Below, one piece after another: positions 11,486 to 22,043 of a stretch of 63,948 bases of DNA. The notes under the pieces were generated by a model that saw nothing but the letters and a program-made list of their open reading frames with translations, was not told the origin of the DNA and made no database searches. A program made the position numbers and the translations under genes. Numbering within the stretch: the first letter of the stretch is position 1; every line of letters begins with the position of its first letter. Source of the stretch: Thermomucor indicae-seudaticae. Taxonomy: Eukaryota > Mucoromycota > Mucoromycetes > Mucorales > Lichtheimiaceae. The stretch is from assembly GCA_000787465.1 (NCBI GenBank), contig JSYX01000148.1, positions 1-63,948 on the forward strand. The letters run 5' to 3'.

Positions 11486-12833
11486 ATGAGCGTTCTGTTT
11501 CAAACGGCATGCCGACATCTTGTCTTTCGTGCTACAGCATGTCGAATCGCCCATGTGAATACACGCATTCCAGCGCCATTTATCATTAGAGCTCTGCCTC
11601 TTCGCACCTATTCTTCAGCAGCTCTTCCTCATTCAGTGACGGTCCAAGAAAACGTCCGTAGTAGTCGTCCTCTTTTCCGGGCCGTCTCGTTTTACTGCCT
11701 TACACCCTTAGATCATGAGACGGTCACTGCACTGCGGACGACCATCGAGAAGCAGCTGCGTAGCATGGGTGTCGTCGGTCGAATCTACCTTGCGCCCAAA
11801 GACGGGATCGGCGGCATCAATTGCCAGATCGCCGTTCCCGTTCACCTCTTACCGGCCGTCAAGGCGTTCTTTGATGGCCTGCCGGAACTCGTTCGACCCG
11901 GACAGAGGATCATGTACACCGAAAGCTTAGAAGACATGGAGCAACCTTGTTTCCGCAAGCTCCGGGTACTCGTCAGGAAGAACGTATGTTAGGAACTGCT
12001 TTCTTTCTTTCTTGATCCCGTTGTTGAACTCAATTCATTCTCTTAAAAGCTGGTGGCAGTCAACAAACGCATCGAAACACAGAGCGCATCCGTGGATGAT
12101 CCTTCACGGTCGTTGGATCCAGCGAAATGGCACGAGGAGTTGAGCCAGCAAGGCGATCATGCGATTGTGGTCGATATGCGGAACCACTATGAATAGTAAG
12201 TCTTTTACTGGTCCCTTTTTTTTTAGACAGTCTCTATTGACGGGCATCCTATTGAGTGATATTGGTCGATTTGAGCGTGCGATTAAAATGGATGTGGACA
12301 CGTTCCGAGAAGGACTCGAAGAACTGGAAAAGTTGGCACGACGAGAACCAGAAAAGGAGATCTACATGTACTGCACTGGAGGCATACGGTGCGATGTGGC
12401 GTCACTGTATCTGCAGCAACGCGGGATCCACAATACCAAAATGGTGAGGCGGCGGCATTAGCAACTTTGTAGTAGTAAGCAATAGGATTTGCTTAAACTT
12501 GGGCTTCTTTAGCTGAAGGGAGGCATCACAGCGTATGGGTATTATATCCGATCCAGAAATGAACGTTCCCTGTTCCGTGGCAAAAACTTTACATTTGACG
12601 ATCGTCGAGGTGAACGTGTGACGGACGACGTATTGGCGCGCTGCTACCATTGTGGTGCCCCATGTGATCATTTGCGAAATTGCGCCAATACGAAATGTCA
12701 TCTCTTGTTTATCCAATGCGAAGCATGCCGTGCGAAGACCCAGACATGCAGTGCATTTTGTAGTGATGTCTTGGCAGGAACCAAGCAATGGACACTTGAA
12801 TATGATTATCACAGACAGATCAGGCCCCAATAA
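11486..12833 (+). CDS. trhO: TrhO/YceA-type rhodanese-domain tRNA uridine hydroxylase homologue
   Basis: Four exons (11486-11983, 12050-12195, 12257-12443, 12513-12833) give an uninterrupted 383-residue protein. Domain order matches the UPF0176/TrhO family. An N-terminal acylphosphatase-like fold (FYCLTPLDHETVTALRTTI to LAPKDGIGGINCQIAVP) precedes a rhodanese domain (IVVDMRNHYEYDIGRF) with active-site loop CTGGIRC near residue 253. A Cys-rich C-terminal zinc-type module (CYHCGAPCDHLRNC, CEACRAKTQTC) ends the protein. Bacterial TrhO makes 5-hydroxyuridine at tRNA position 34. About 45 N-terminal residues are Arg/Ala/Ser rich without acids, which suggests mitochondrial import (inference). Animal TSTD2 is a related eukaryotic protein; the fungal role is not known to me. 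Confidence 0.87.
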
Positions 12834-12923
12834 ATCCGCATGGATTGATGAGTCCCCGAAATTTAATCGTGTAACTTGTACGACTTAGCAGTGGTGTTCT
12901 CTCGCTCTCTCTCCTTAGTGACA

Positions 12924-15014
12924 ATGAATACGGTAAATAGCTCAGGGCAGGTTTCTCCCGATTTCTGACGACCTGACCCTTGCCATCAGATTCCGCTGGC
13001 ACGGATATCGACAGATGATGATCGACCGACTGGGTTAAAGCTGGACCGATCTGGCTATGGCTACCAGCGAAACAACAGTTTGCGGACCGCTCAACGAACA
13101 GCATTTCATGATGAGTTTGCATGGCTGGAAGACAATGACAGTATCGGACGCAGCAGTCCATCTCGAAACAGAAATTCGCCCTCAGTCCCGGCCCGATCGC
13201 CCTTTCGTATCCGAGACTCGGCTTCAGAACGGAGTGCCAGTCTCGATTCGGGTTCTAAAGGTGAATACGCCGCAAGACAGACAGAGAGAGAGAGACGGGC
13301 CTAGCTGATTGTCGTATAGGACCTACGACTCCTCCTGACAGTCCGGGGGGAGCAGCATATGGGGATGCGCGTGCTAGCTTGTCTGTAGAGATAGGTCGTC
13401 TGTGGAGTCTTTCAGCCAACCAACAGCAACAAGAGAAGAAGAAGGAAAAGAGCAGCGGCCCTACGAGCGACATGGACGACTTGTTGATGCAACTCGTCGT
13501 CTCACAGGCCATGATGGACGCGCATCAATACAGCGTGTTATCTTTTGAACAAATCACGGACCTCAAAGACCAGTACACCGAACTGCAGAAGCGTATCGCC
13601 CATCTCAAGTCTCAACTGCAGATCCAGAAACATGTGCAAGACGCATCGAGACGCCTGGCTCAACTGGACGGCCACCACTCGACAGACGCGGCCGACAACA
13701 AAGTGAGCCACTTGTCGTCACAGCTGATCGCCCTCATGGATGAAGAAGCGGATACGCAGCGTCGACTCTTGGAGCACACCGCGGGAGCCCTGTGCACCGG
13801 ATTGCGGCGAGCCGAAAATGGATCCATCGAGGCAAGGTTAACAGCGCTGATCAAACGACATGACAGGCAGCACCCCATGCTGTCGCCAGAAGACGCGCTA
13901 CGTAGCCTGGAGCGAATACTCGACGACTATGCAAGCAAAGTGTCGCGGTTAGAACGGCAGCTGGAGGAAAAGAAGGAGACGCGTTGCAGGGCACACGAAC
14001 AAGAGAGAAGCAGCAGTGATCATGATCTGGATCATGACTTGGCCCGTCTAGGTGCCAATCTGCAAGACTTTACGAGGGAAAAGTAAGACCGAGGCATTGT
14101 GATTTCGCCCGCTCTCTCTGTCTCATACAACTTGTGTGGGCTATAGCTCGTCTTCAACGTCAGAACTTCAGAATAGGATACGTGAGCTTGAAGCACGACT
14201 GGCTGAAGCCCAGGAACAAGCAAAGGACGCGCAGGAAAGGCTGGAGGAACAGGTGGCCGAGTTGAAGGGATCGCTTGCTGACATGGAAGCAAGGTGCAGC
14301 AAGGCAGAGTCAGAACTCGCAGCATACCAGCAGCAAATGGAAGAACAGAGGCAGGAGTATGAGGCGCAGCAGGCATTACTGCGCAAGACGAACGAAAAAC
14401 TCGAAGCAGAACGTGCAAAGATGGAGGACCTCGAGCGCTTGGTCCGCGACAAAACGTCGATGCTTGATGCACGAGATGCGCGTATCAACGAGCTGGAAGC
14501 CGAGCTTCAACGCAGCAAAAAAGGATCAAAGGAGGCCATTGTCAATGACCCAGCGGTCCAGGAAGCACAAAGGGCGTTTACAGCACGCGAAGAGGCATGG
14601 ATGGCACAAAGCGCAGCGATAGAAGCCAACTTTGAAGGGATTCTGAAAGAATTTGATCGATTAACGGGCACAGCAATGGAATTTGAAGGAGATCGGATGC
14701 GATATGAACAGCGGATCAATGAATTGACGCAAAAGATCCAAGAGTTGGATGCAGCATTAACAGAAGAAAGGATCAATAAGCTCGGGTGTTCTTCTTCTTC
14801 AGAAGGACCCACGACGGCGTCTCTGCGCAGAGAGTTCCGCCAGCTCGTGAACGATATGAAGGCCGAGCATCAGCGGGTGCTGCAACGAGAAGCGGAAGAA
14901 AAGAGGAAACTTGAGAATCGACTCAAGGACTTGAAGCACGAGCGTGAAATGGCGCGCTACGAAAGAATCAATAAGGGTGTCCAAACTCATTATTTCCTTG
15001 CTGATACCATCTAA
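12924..15014 (+). CDS. UDS1: Uds1-domain coiled-coil protein (up-regulated during septation type)
   Basis: The middle of the protein (13470-13690) reads as a Uds1 domain: DDLLMQLVVSQAMMDAHQY, VLSFEQITDLKDQYTELQ and HVQDASRRLAQL. The rest is long coiled coil, including heptad-rich sequence from 14160 to 14500 (LEARLAEAQEQAKDAQERL). In fission yeast this family is linked to septation. Its N-terminus is Ser/Pro/Arg rich with a TPPDSP motif that may be a proline-directed phosphosite. The start is a 9-nt exon (ATGAATACG, 12924-12932) spliced over a 57-bp intron to 12990; without splicing an in-frame TGA follows. Further introns lie near 13260-13320 and 14085-14147. The gene begins 90 bp after the TrhO stop on the same strand. 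The end is at a TAA after DTI. Confidence 0.85.
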
Positions 15015-15787
15015 TGCAATTCTACTACTACTACTATTACTACTTTTGTGTCTACATTAACAAGTTAAGGTATGTCGCCGTCTTACTCGGCGACGTAATT
15101 TGCTCTCTTCAATGTGATGGGGGCGTTCGTTTTGATTCCGGGCCATGTATGTAGAGAAAAAACAGCGCGGATGTTTGATTGCGGTCACGATGTCTCTATT
15201 CTATACCGTGCTGCACTTTTGCAAATGCATTTTGTGACCATGGGCTCGTCCTTCGTCACCGTCTTCTCTCGCATGCCCCCCCAGCTCCCGCACTTTTGCA
15301 CTTTGGGCATACCTGCAAAGTGAAATATCAAGGTTGTTGCTTAATCCTAATGTCGCATCAGGCACCCATTACTTGCATTTCGAGACTTTTCAAAGGTGAA
15401 TGCGCGGGTTCTCATTAAGCACTGATCGGTGCATCTCTATACAGATTGTCGCGAATTCCGAACTTTTAGTCTTTGCTGTTCCTTTGTTTCCATCGCATGC
15501 TTAGCCTTTTGTGGTTTTCACCAATGCCGTGAAACAACGAGATACAAAGTAGATAAGCAAAAAACTGGAAGCAGTTTTACGTGGCTGTAGATGTCTGGAA
15601 GACTTACGCGTCATTTCACTCCAAACTACGTTAGGGTGATTGCAGATCTTGAACTGTTTTGCTGTTTCCATCTCTCTCACTGCTTTTCAACAGGCATTAA
15701 CAGAGCACGAAAAGCAAGGTAGTTTCTTCGAAAGTTTTTTTTCGGCCAAAGTGGAGATTTCTCTGACGGCTGATTCTAATCTCCACA
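15015..15787. other. intergenic stretch, no gene seen
   Basis: It begins with (CTA)n-like triplets just after the UDS1 stop. No frame longer than about 80 codons shows family-like composition, and no RNA gene was recognised. Confidence 0.5.
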
Positions 15788-16867
15788 GTGAACGTTTCAG
15801 TTGACGGTAAATCGTGGCCTTCTTTTCTTTCAGGTGTTGGCCCAAAACAGTTAGCAAAGTACTGTGACAACTCCCGGCGCACTGTGACCGAACCTCTTTG
15901 GCGACCTTTTGCACGCGTTTCGAATACCGCCTTACGATGTATCCAATATTTTAACGAACGTGAAGCGATGGTGAATACGGCTATACGGCTATATTTTCGT
16001 ATTATAACTGCTTTGTGGTAAGCAATGGACTTAGGGGATATGGACCAGACTTTCCGAGAGCTTAATGACCAATTTCAAAGTTTAGTGCAGGACACTACAG
16101 CCAACACGTCGGATATTGTGTTGATCAATTGAAAGAATTATGGGATTTGAAGCAATACTGGCTGTCTCAAAAATCATTTATCCCTGACGTTCTGGTGAAT
16201 CGAGGGCTGATTTCAGACAGCAGTAAGTACGGCAACATGGATCTGCAGGATCTAGAACAAAGCATCCACCAAGCAGACGATGTCCAGCCGTTGATCCAGT
16301 CGCTGGCGCCTCAAATCCTCGAGGCCGTAATATGCTATGAAGAGAACTGGATCTTCGTCACGCAGATCGAGTTCTTCTACGTCCGGAACGACAGAAGCAT
16401 TGACGATAACGCGATGGTGTCCAACCATGAGGCGTATTATGACGACCCGCGATGCGTCATCAGGAGCAAGACGGAGATGGGGAGGGATTGGTGGGAAGTG
16501 TCGGTCTCCTAGAAACGGTTGGAGATACTGATCACGGGTGGAATCTGCGGGACGTGGGATTCGAACGGCATGAGACCGTTTCTCACACCGACCGTGCCGC
16601 TAGTCGCGTTGCCGAAACGGGACATGGACGTCGATAAGTTCGTCCGGTACTTGAACATTCGTGCTCGAGTTTCAGGCAAGCTCAGCGAATTCTATTCGGA
16701 TAGCGCGACGCAAGACCAACCGCGCGGTAGACTACCATTGTTCAGGAAGCTTCGTCTTTCGAAAAAAAGTCAACCAGGAGCAGGCCGATGAATGTCTCGC
16801 ACAGAACCTCAGACACAAGTTCGGTCCTAACCCGGTCCTAATTGAGATATATGAACAATTGCAATGA
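15788..16867 (+). pseudogene. decayed Fanzor/TnpB-like mobile-element ORF
   Basis: One continuous protein-like signal is split by several breaks. An open frame ends at TAA 16019-16021 and resumes in the same frame with MDLGDMDQTFRELND. It shifts frame near 16090 (CVDQLKELWDLKQYW), runs to an in-frame TAG at 16510-16512 and continues with ITGGICGTWDSNGM and FLTPTVPLVALP. It shifts again near 16760 and stops at 16865-16867. The late part (LPLFRKLRLS, then VNQEQADECLAQNLRHKFG) resembles the region before the GDWS/GNWS motif of fungal Fanzor-like nucleases. That motif, the zinc ribbon and the last RuvC motif are absent, so the copy is truncated as well as broken. The family call is from memory of related Mucoromycota ORFs and needs a search. 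Confidence 0.5.
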
Positions 16868-18002
16868 AGAATAAAGGCAAAGATGTCCAGTGAGACTCGA
16901 ACAGAGATCCGAACCGTTTTATTGAGAGGATTGCACTTCTATTTTATAGACGAGACTAGGATAACGGTTTAGGAACTTAACACACAATTCATTGGTATGA
17001 TGAGTGTGTTTGCCAGCGGATGGCGGGATTCCAACATGAGTGGCGCTGATCCAGGAACAGCTTGAAATCTTGGAAAACCTCTGAACAGAAGCATCTTTTA
17101 ATATCACTAAAGACGTCAACTGAATCTGATAGCCTCGCCGACTGATTCCCGTGGAGTAATTACATCTTAGAGTCAAACAGCTTCAGTAAATCCCCAGATA
17201 AATTGACGCATTTTGAAAATCCAGGACTTGTTTAATCATATGAGTTCATAAACCATTTAACTGGGCTTTTCACGTTGGCTTAGAAGGCTCATCTGCCCCC
17301 GTGAGCGTCCCCAGACCCTTACTTTGTTCATTCAGAATAAACAGAAACAAAGAGATTGTCGGAAGGAGTTACTCGATTAAGTTGTAGCTTTTTTCCGTAC
17401 GCACTCTGATGTAAAAAACCTTTCTGATCTGTTGTTATATCAGTCAACACCTTGGTGTAACGAAAACTGATCTGTCCAACGCCAAAACATGTTTTTCCTT
17501 TAACGCAAGTTATTACCAGCGTGCGAGAAGATAACTTGAGAATGTTCTTGTGGAAAATGATCTCAATGTTAAGAACGGAAAAAGTAGGAAAAAAATTCGC
17601 TCTTGTGTGGCGCACAAGTGAGAACCTTGTTTTCTGTCGTTTTCTCACCAAGGCAGAAAAGAAAAAAGGTTTGTGCAGAAATTTCCTATTGGTAGCAAAT
17701 CATCCAATCATACTCGCAATTTACCCTCAAATGGGGAAATTGCCCCGATGTAACAAAAGTGCAGGGTGGGCGCAGAATCCAGAAAAAGAAAAGTAAACCG
17801 CGTCTCCCATCTGAACGCCTGTCTATTCTATTGTGCAAATATTCTTATCATGTAGAAATGTATCTCGTTATAGGACTGAGAAAGAATAAATAGATATATA
17901 TAGAGAGTGCGTGGAAAGTTGCAGAAATCAACAGGTGAATTATGTATAACACCGGGCTTCACCGCATTTGCCCGTTTCGGAAAGGTCCCCCTCCCCCGCA
18001 GC
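16868..18002. other. A/T-rich intergenic stretch
   Basis: No convincing ORF. Short frames lack family features. The right part (17820-18000) becomes strongly A/T rich and holds the upstream region of the sugar transporter. Confidence 0.5.
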
Positions 18003-18013
18003 ATATATATTTA
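18003..18013 (+). promoter_or_regulatory. TATA-like element of MFS gene
   Basis: A TATATATTT element lies about 60 bp before the ATG at 18070. It follows a C-rich patch (CCCCCTCCCCC) at about 17987-17998 that could bind a zinc-finger regulator (inference). Confidence 0.45.
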
Positions 18014-18069
18014 GGTTCATGTGGGGAGAAGGATCACCTCTCTTTTCTTTTCTCCTTGATGCGTTCATC

Positions 18070-20108
18070 ATGTATAAACTACAGAGGACACTACGGGGCA
18101 ACGACCTGGTGATTGCCATTAACTGTGCTGCTGGTCTCAGCATTTTCTTCTTTGGCGTAAGTGATCAGAGACAAGGAAAAAAAGAGAGAAAAGCCTCACT
18201 TTAGCCCAAAGTATGATCAAGGTGTGATGAGTGGCGTCAATATCTCGCCCGACTATATAAACCGGATGGGCCTGACAAGCAACGAGGCGCTCAAGGGCGG
18301 CATCGTGGCTGTCTACTACGCCGGCACATTGATCGGTGCTCTTCTGGGTGGCTGGATCGGCGACAAGATTGGTCGTGTCAGGACCGTGATTGTCGGTTGT
18401 ATCTTTGCCATCATTGGCGCCGCTCTGCAAGCCAGTGCGATGAATGTACCCTGGATGATTTGTTCTCGTATCATTACTGGCATTGGCACAGGTCATTTGT
18501 AAGTAGAAGCAGCAGGGCTTTTGCCGCCGCCGCTCGCTCCCCCGCTTCCTTACTACTGATACGGCGTTCAATCCCCATAGGAATGCCATTGTTCCAGTCT
18601 GGAGTGCAGAGACTTCACATTATTCATCAAGAGGCATGTTTATCGCCATGGAGTTCACCCTGAATATCTTTGGTGTCGTGGTTGCCGTAAGTCTCCTCGG
18701 TGATTTTGTTTTTGTTTTTGGTTTTGGTTTTTTTTTGAAACGAATTCATTTTCTGACTTGGACACATAAAGTACTGGATCGCTTATGGTCTGAGTTGGAC
18801 AGAAGGCAGTATCCGATGGCGCTTCCCGATTGCTTTCCAGCTGATTCCGTTGATCCTCTTGGCTGTGACCATCAGTATTTTCCCAGAGTCACCCAGATGG
18901 CTGCTCAAAAAGGGTCGGGACGAGGAAGCGCTCGAGATCCTGAGCGCGCTGCGTGGCAACGGCGATCCGAACCATCCCGACGTTGTTCGAGAATATGAAG
19001 AAGTCAAGGAAACGCTCCGTTTGGAAGAAGAGGAAGGTGGCGAACCAAGCTATCTCGAGATGCTCGTCAAGTACGATGAATTCAATATTCCTCGACGTGT
19101 CCATCTTTCCATTTGGCTGCAGATCATTCAAGAACTGACCGGTATCGGTGTTGTAAAGTGTTGATATACCTAATCCGTCATCTTTACATTTATTCATGGC
19201 TTCTGTTGTCAGATTACGGTGTATGCGCCGGAATGTTTCACGAATGCCGGATTCGCAGACAGAACTTCGCAGTTGCTTTCAGGATTCAACAATATCTCGT
19301 ACATGCTGTGCACGCTCGTGGCCGTCTTTACACTGGATCGCTGGGGTCGCCGATTCACCTTGTTCTACGGTGCAGTTGCTCAGGGTATCTCATTGATCCT
19401 GGTCGCTGTGCTGACCAAGCCAGATATTATGGCAAAGGACCACCTCGTAAGTTTATTACTTTTTCCTCTGAGACAGAGAGAGATAGCTGATCGGTTGTCT
19501 CGGATAGGGATTTGGTATTGGCGCCACCATCTTCATTTTCAGCTATACTGGATTCTTTGGTATGACATGGTTAACTGTTCCATGGTTATATCCGGTGAGT
19601 TCTTTTTTTAGTGAGATGAATTATCACGTGCAAACTGAAAAGCCTTTAGGTGGAAATTTACCCACTGCGAGTGCGTGCGCGTGGTGGTGCATGGAGTGTC
19701 GTCGGTTGGTCTATCGGCAATGCCCTGGTGACCGAAATCACGCCTCCCATGCTGGCCGGTATTGGCTGGGCCACCTTCTTATTGTTCGGTGCCCTGAACT
19801 TTATCGCGATTCCATTCGTCTATGCACTTTACCCTGAAACGATGAACAAGACCCTCGAAGAACTCGACGTCATTTTCTCTACCAAATCCTTACTGGTCTG
19901 GAACGCAGAGAAGGAACTCCGTAGCAAGGGCATCGATCCCAACAAGCCATTGGCTCATCTCAACCAACCAAGAGAAACTCCTAAAGCAGCATTGACCGAA
20001 AAGATGGCTGAAGAAGACAGTGGCGCATCCACTAGTAGTAGCAGCAACCAGCGGCAGCAGCAGCACCCAGTTGAGACCGTCAATGAAAAACTGGAGGATG
20101 TTGAATAA
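18070..20108 (+). CDS. MFS sugar porter (major facilitator, SP family)
   Basis: A twelve-helix plasma-membrane sugar/H+ symporter type. Family motifs are visible: YDQGVMSGV in helix 1, GGWIGDKIGRVR between helices 2 and 3, PESPRWLLKKGRDEEA before the central loop, IIQELTGIGVITVYAPE in helix 7, LDRWGRRFTLFYGA, and PVEIYPLRVRARGGAW near the C-terminal half. These are the standard sugar porter signatures. Introns (for example 18160-18209, 18499-18580 and 19155-19213) restore them. The C-terminal tail is hydrophilic, with EKELRSKGIDPNKPL and a Ser/Gln-rich end, as in many fungal hexose or lactose/xylose-type porters. Substrate cannot be read from sequence. ATG 18070 follows a TATA element by 60 bp; the in-frame ATG at 18019 is less likely. 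About 540 residues. Confidence 0.92.
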
Positions 20109-20194
20109 TCCTAGAAAAACGTCCTTTGAAAGAGGAGATTTCTTTATGTATGATACTTTACAACTTTTACCTAGCCTATGCATTTGTGATGTGT

Positions 20195-20200
20195 AATAAA
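20195..20200 (+). terminator. AATAAA poly(A) signal of MFS gene
   Basis: AATAAA is followed by TATATATATC, 87 bp after the stop codon. Confidence 0.45.
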
Positions 20201-22043
20201 TATATATATCATGTTATATCAATCGACCTTTGGAGTTTACGGAATGTTCAAACAAGCTTACATTAATGCTGCAAAGCAACTTTAAATTCTATTATTAAAG
20301 TTACAGCACATTTAATGAATTGTAATATCCACCTTTCTGTTGCAATGTCCTTTTTTCTGAACAAATATCGGTAAAACAGGTAACCTCTGGAATAGGATTA
20401 GCCACAGAATGCAACGTGATTCACAAGCTTTGAGTGTTCATAAGGATTTCTCCCAATGACTTCCTTTTTTGTTGTAGAAGGAAGATTATTTCGAAAAGAA
20501 TTCGTAGACTGGCGATACAAGCTATTCCCTCCTTGCAGAGAGGCCCAAAAGAGCACCTGAGGTCCGTCGGGTCTCTCCAGTGATCCTTGAAGTATACAGT
20601 TTCTTTATGGCTGTTGGTTTTGAAAAATTGGGGCCCAAAATTTGCCGCTGCAGTTACTCCAAGTCACCTTTTTCTTTAGGACACACGCAGAAGATTACGC
20701 TCCTGCGGCAGAGATGGCGAGGACGAGCCGATGGCCCGAGCAGCCACGCCATTGGGCCAGAAGCTTTCCTCATCAACGATTTGATGCCAGTGGGAAGACA
20801 TATTGCTACTATCGTGCAGGCAACTACATGACGAGCGGAAATATGTAGACCAGGATGCACAGCGGCGCGCAGGAGCGGATAAGGTCGAAAGATCGTCTGG
20901 ACGCGAGTGACTTTCTGACCCCGCCAATATTGGATGGACCTTTTGCAGTCTAGAGAAGACCTTTCTGCGCCGAAGAAACTTTGGTTGGCGCTTTAGCAAT
21001 AACGATAGCAGGATGACTCAAGTGTCAAATTTACCTTTTTCCATTTTGAAAAAATAATTGGGAAAGAACGGTCGACAGTTGCTTGCCAATGAATGCGATT
21101 TCGCGTTCTGCCCAATTGAAAGAAACGTATAGCCCGCTGGGCAGCAGCAGTCCATGTCTTTCGAAAATCTACACAGTGACATTCGCTCGGACTTTACCGC
21201 AATCAGTACAAAACTCACGGGTATGCGAACCCCCCCAACAACGCTCGTCTTTCGTATCTGCTCCTCTTTGTCGTTCTGCCTCGAGCACGCGCGGGCAATC
21301 ATATCTTTCATTGTCTTCGGCGATCAAATAGCTGCTCACTCGCCCTCCGTCAGTGATCCCGTTCTCTAAACAGCCGTACTCCACGCTGTCGTCTTTCGCC
21401 AATATAAGGGTCTGGCTTTATGGCCCCCGTACCTTGGGCGTCATTGGGCCAGCGGTTGGTACTGGAGCGGTTTTCATTGCAACGAACCGATGTCGCAATG
21501 CCCCCTAAATAATGAGATGCTCTATTGCAATATACGTACACTACCAACACTTGTATACCTCCAGGAAACCAGCTGTCTTCGGAAGAACGTTGGTCTTTGA
21601 GCAAGTTACGGAGAGATTCCGAAAGCCTGAATCGCTCAACTGAAAAAGGTCTGGGGGAGGCCACGTATACGCTCACAAAATGAGATCTGTGAGCGATTCC
21701 TAAACACCCCCACTTGGGTTCACCGTCAGAGTTTCTTTTCAAGCGTTGAGAGGGGGGCCTTCCGCAGAGCTGTCCATAAGCTTGGGGTTCTCGTCCCCGG
21801 GTTCCGTTATGATCTGGGTATGTCTCTGGTTTGCGGTCGTGGGTGCTCTCTCTCTCTCTGGCGGGCGTTGCCTTTTTTGGAGGGGAAGAGTACGAGTTGC
21901 TTCATTCATTCGACATGGGGCATTTCGATTTTCCATCATTACACTGTTGTTGATCGAGGCAAACGCGTGTACCTGGAACAATAAAATTATAATTATAAAA
22001 GATCGTTACTATTACATGTACAAATAAGATGGATAGTATACAA
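20201..22043. other. 1.8-kb gap between MFS and formin 3' ends
   Basis: Short open frames occur on both strands. One on the plus strand at 20642-20848 (RWPEQPRHWARSFPHQRF) has protein-like composition but ends at a TAG, and I cannot assign it. No transposon ends or RNA genes were recognised. Confidence 0.4.

Noticed and set aside
12933..12989. In-frame TGA after the UDS1 start taken as a broken gene
   Set aside because: The stop lies in a 57-bp intron with good GTAAAT...CAG ends and a CTGAC branch-like site; the joined frame is open.
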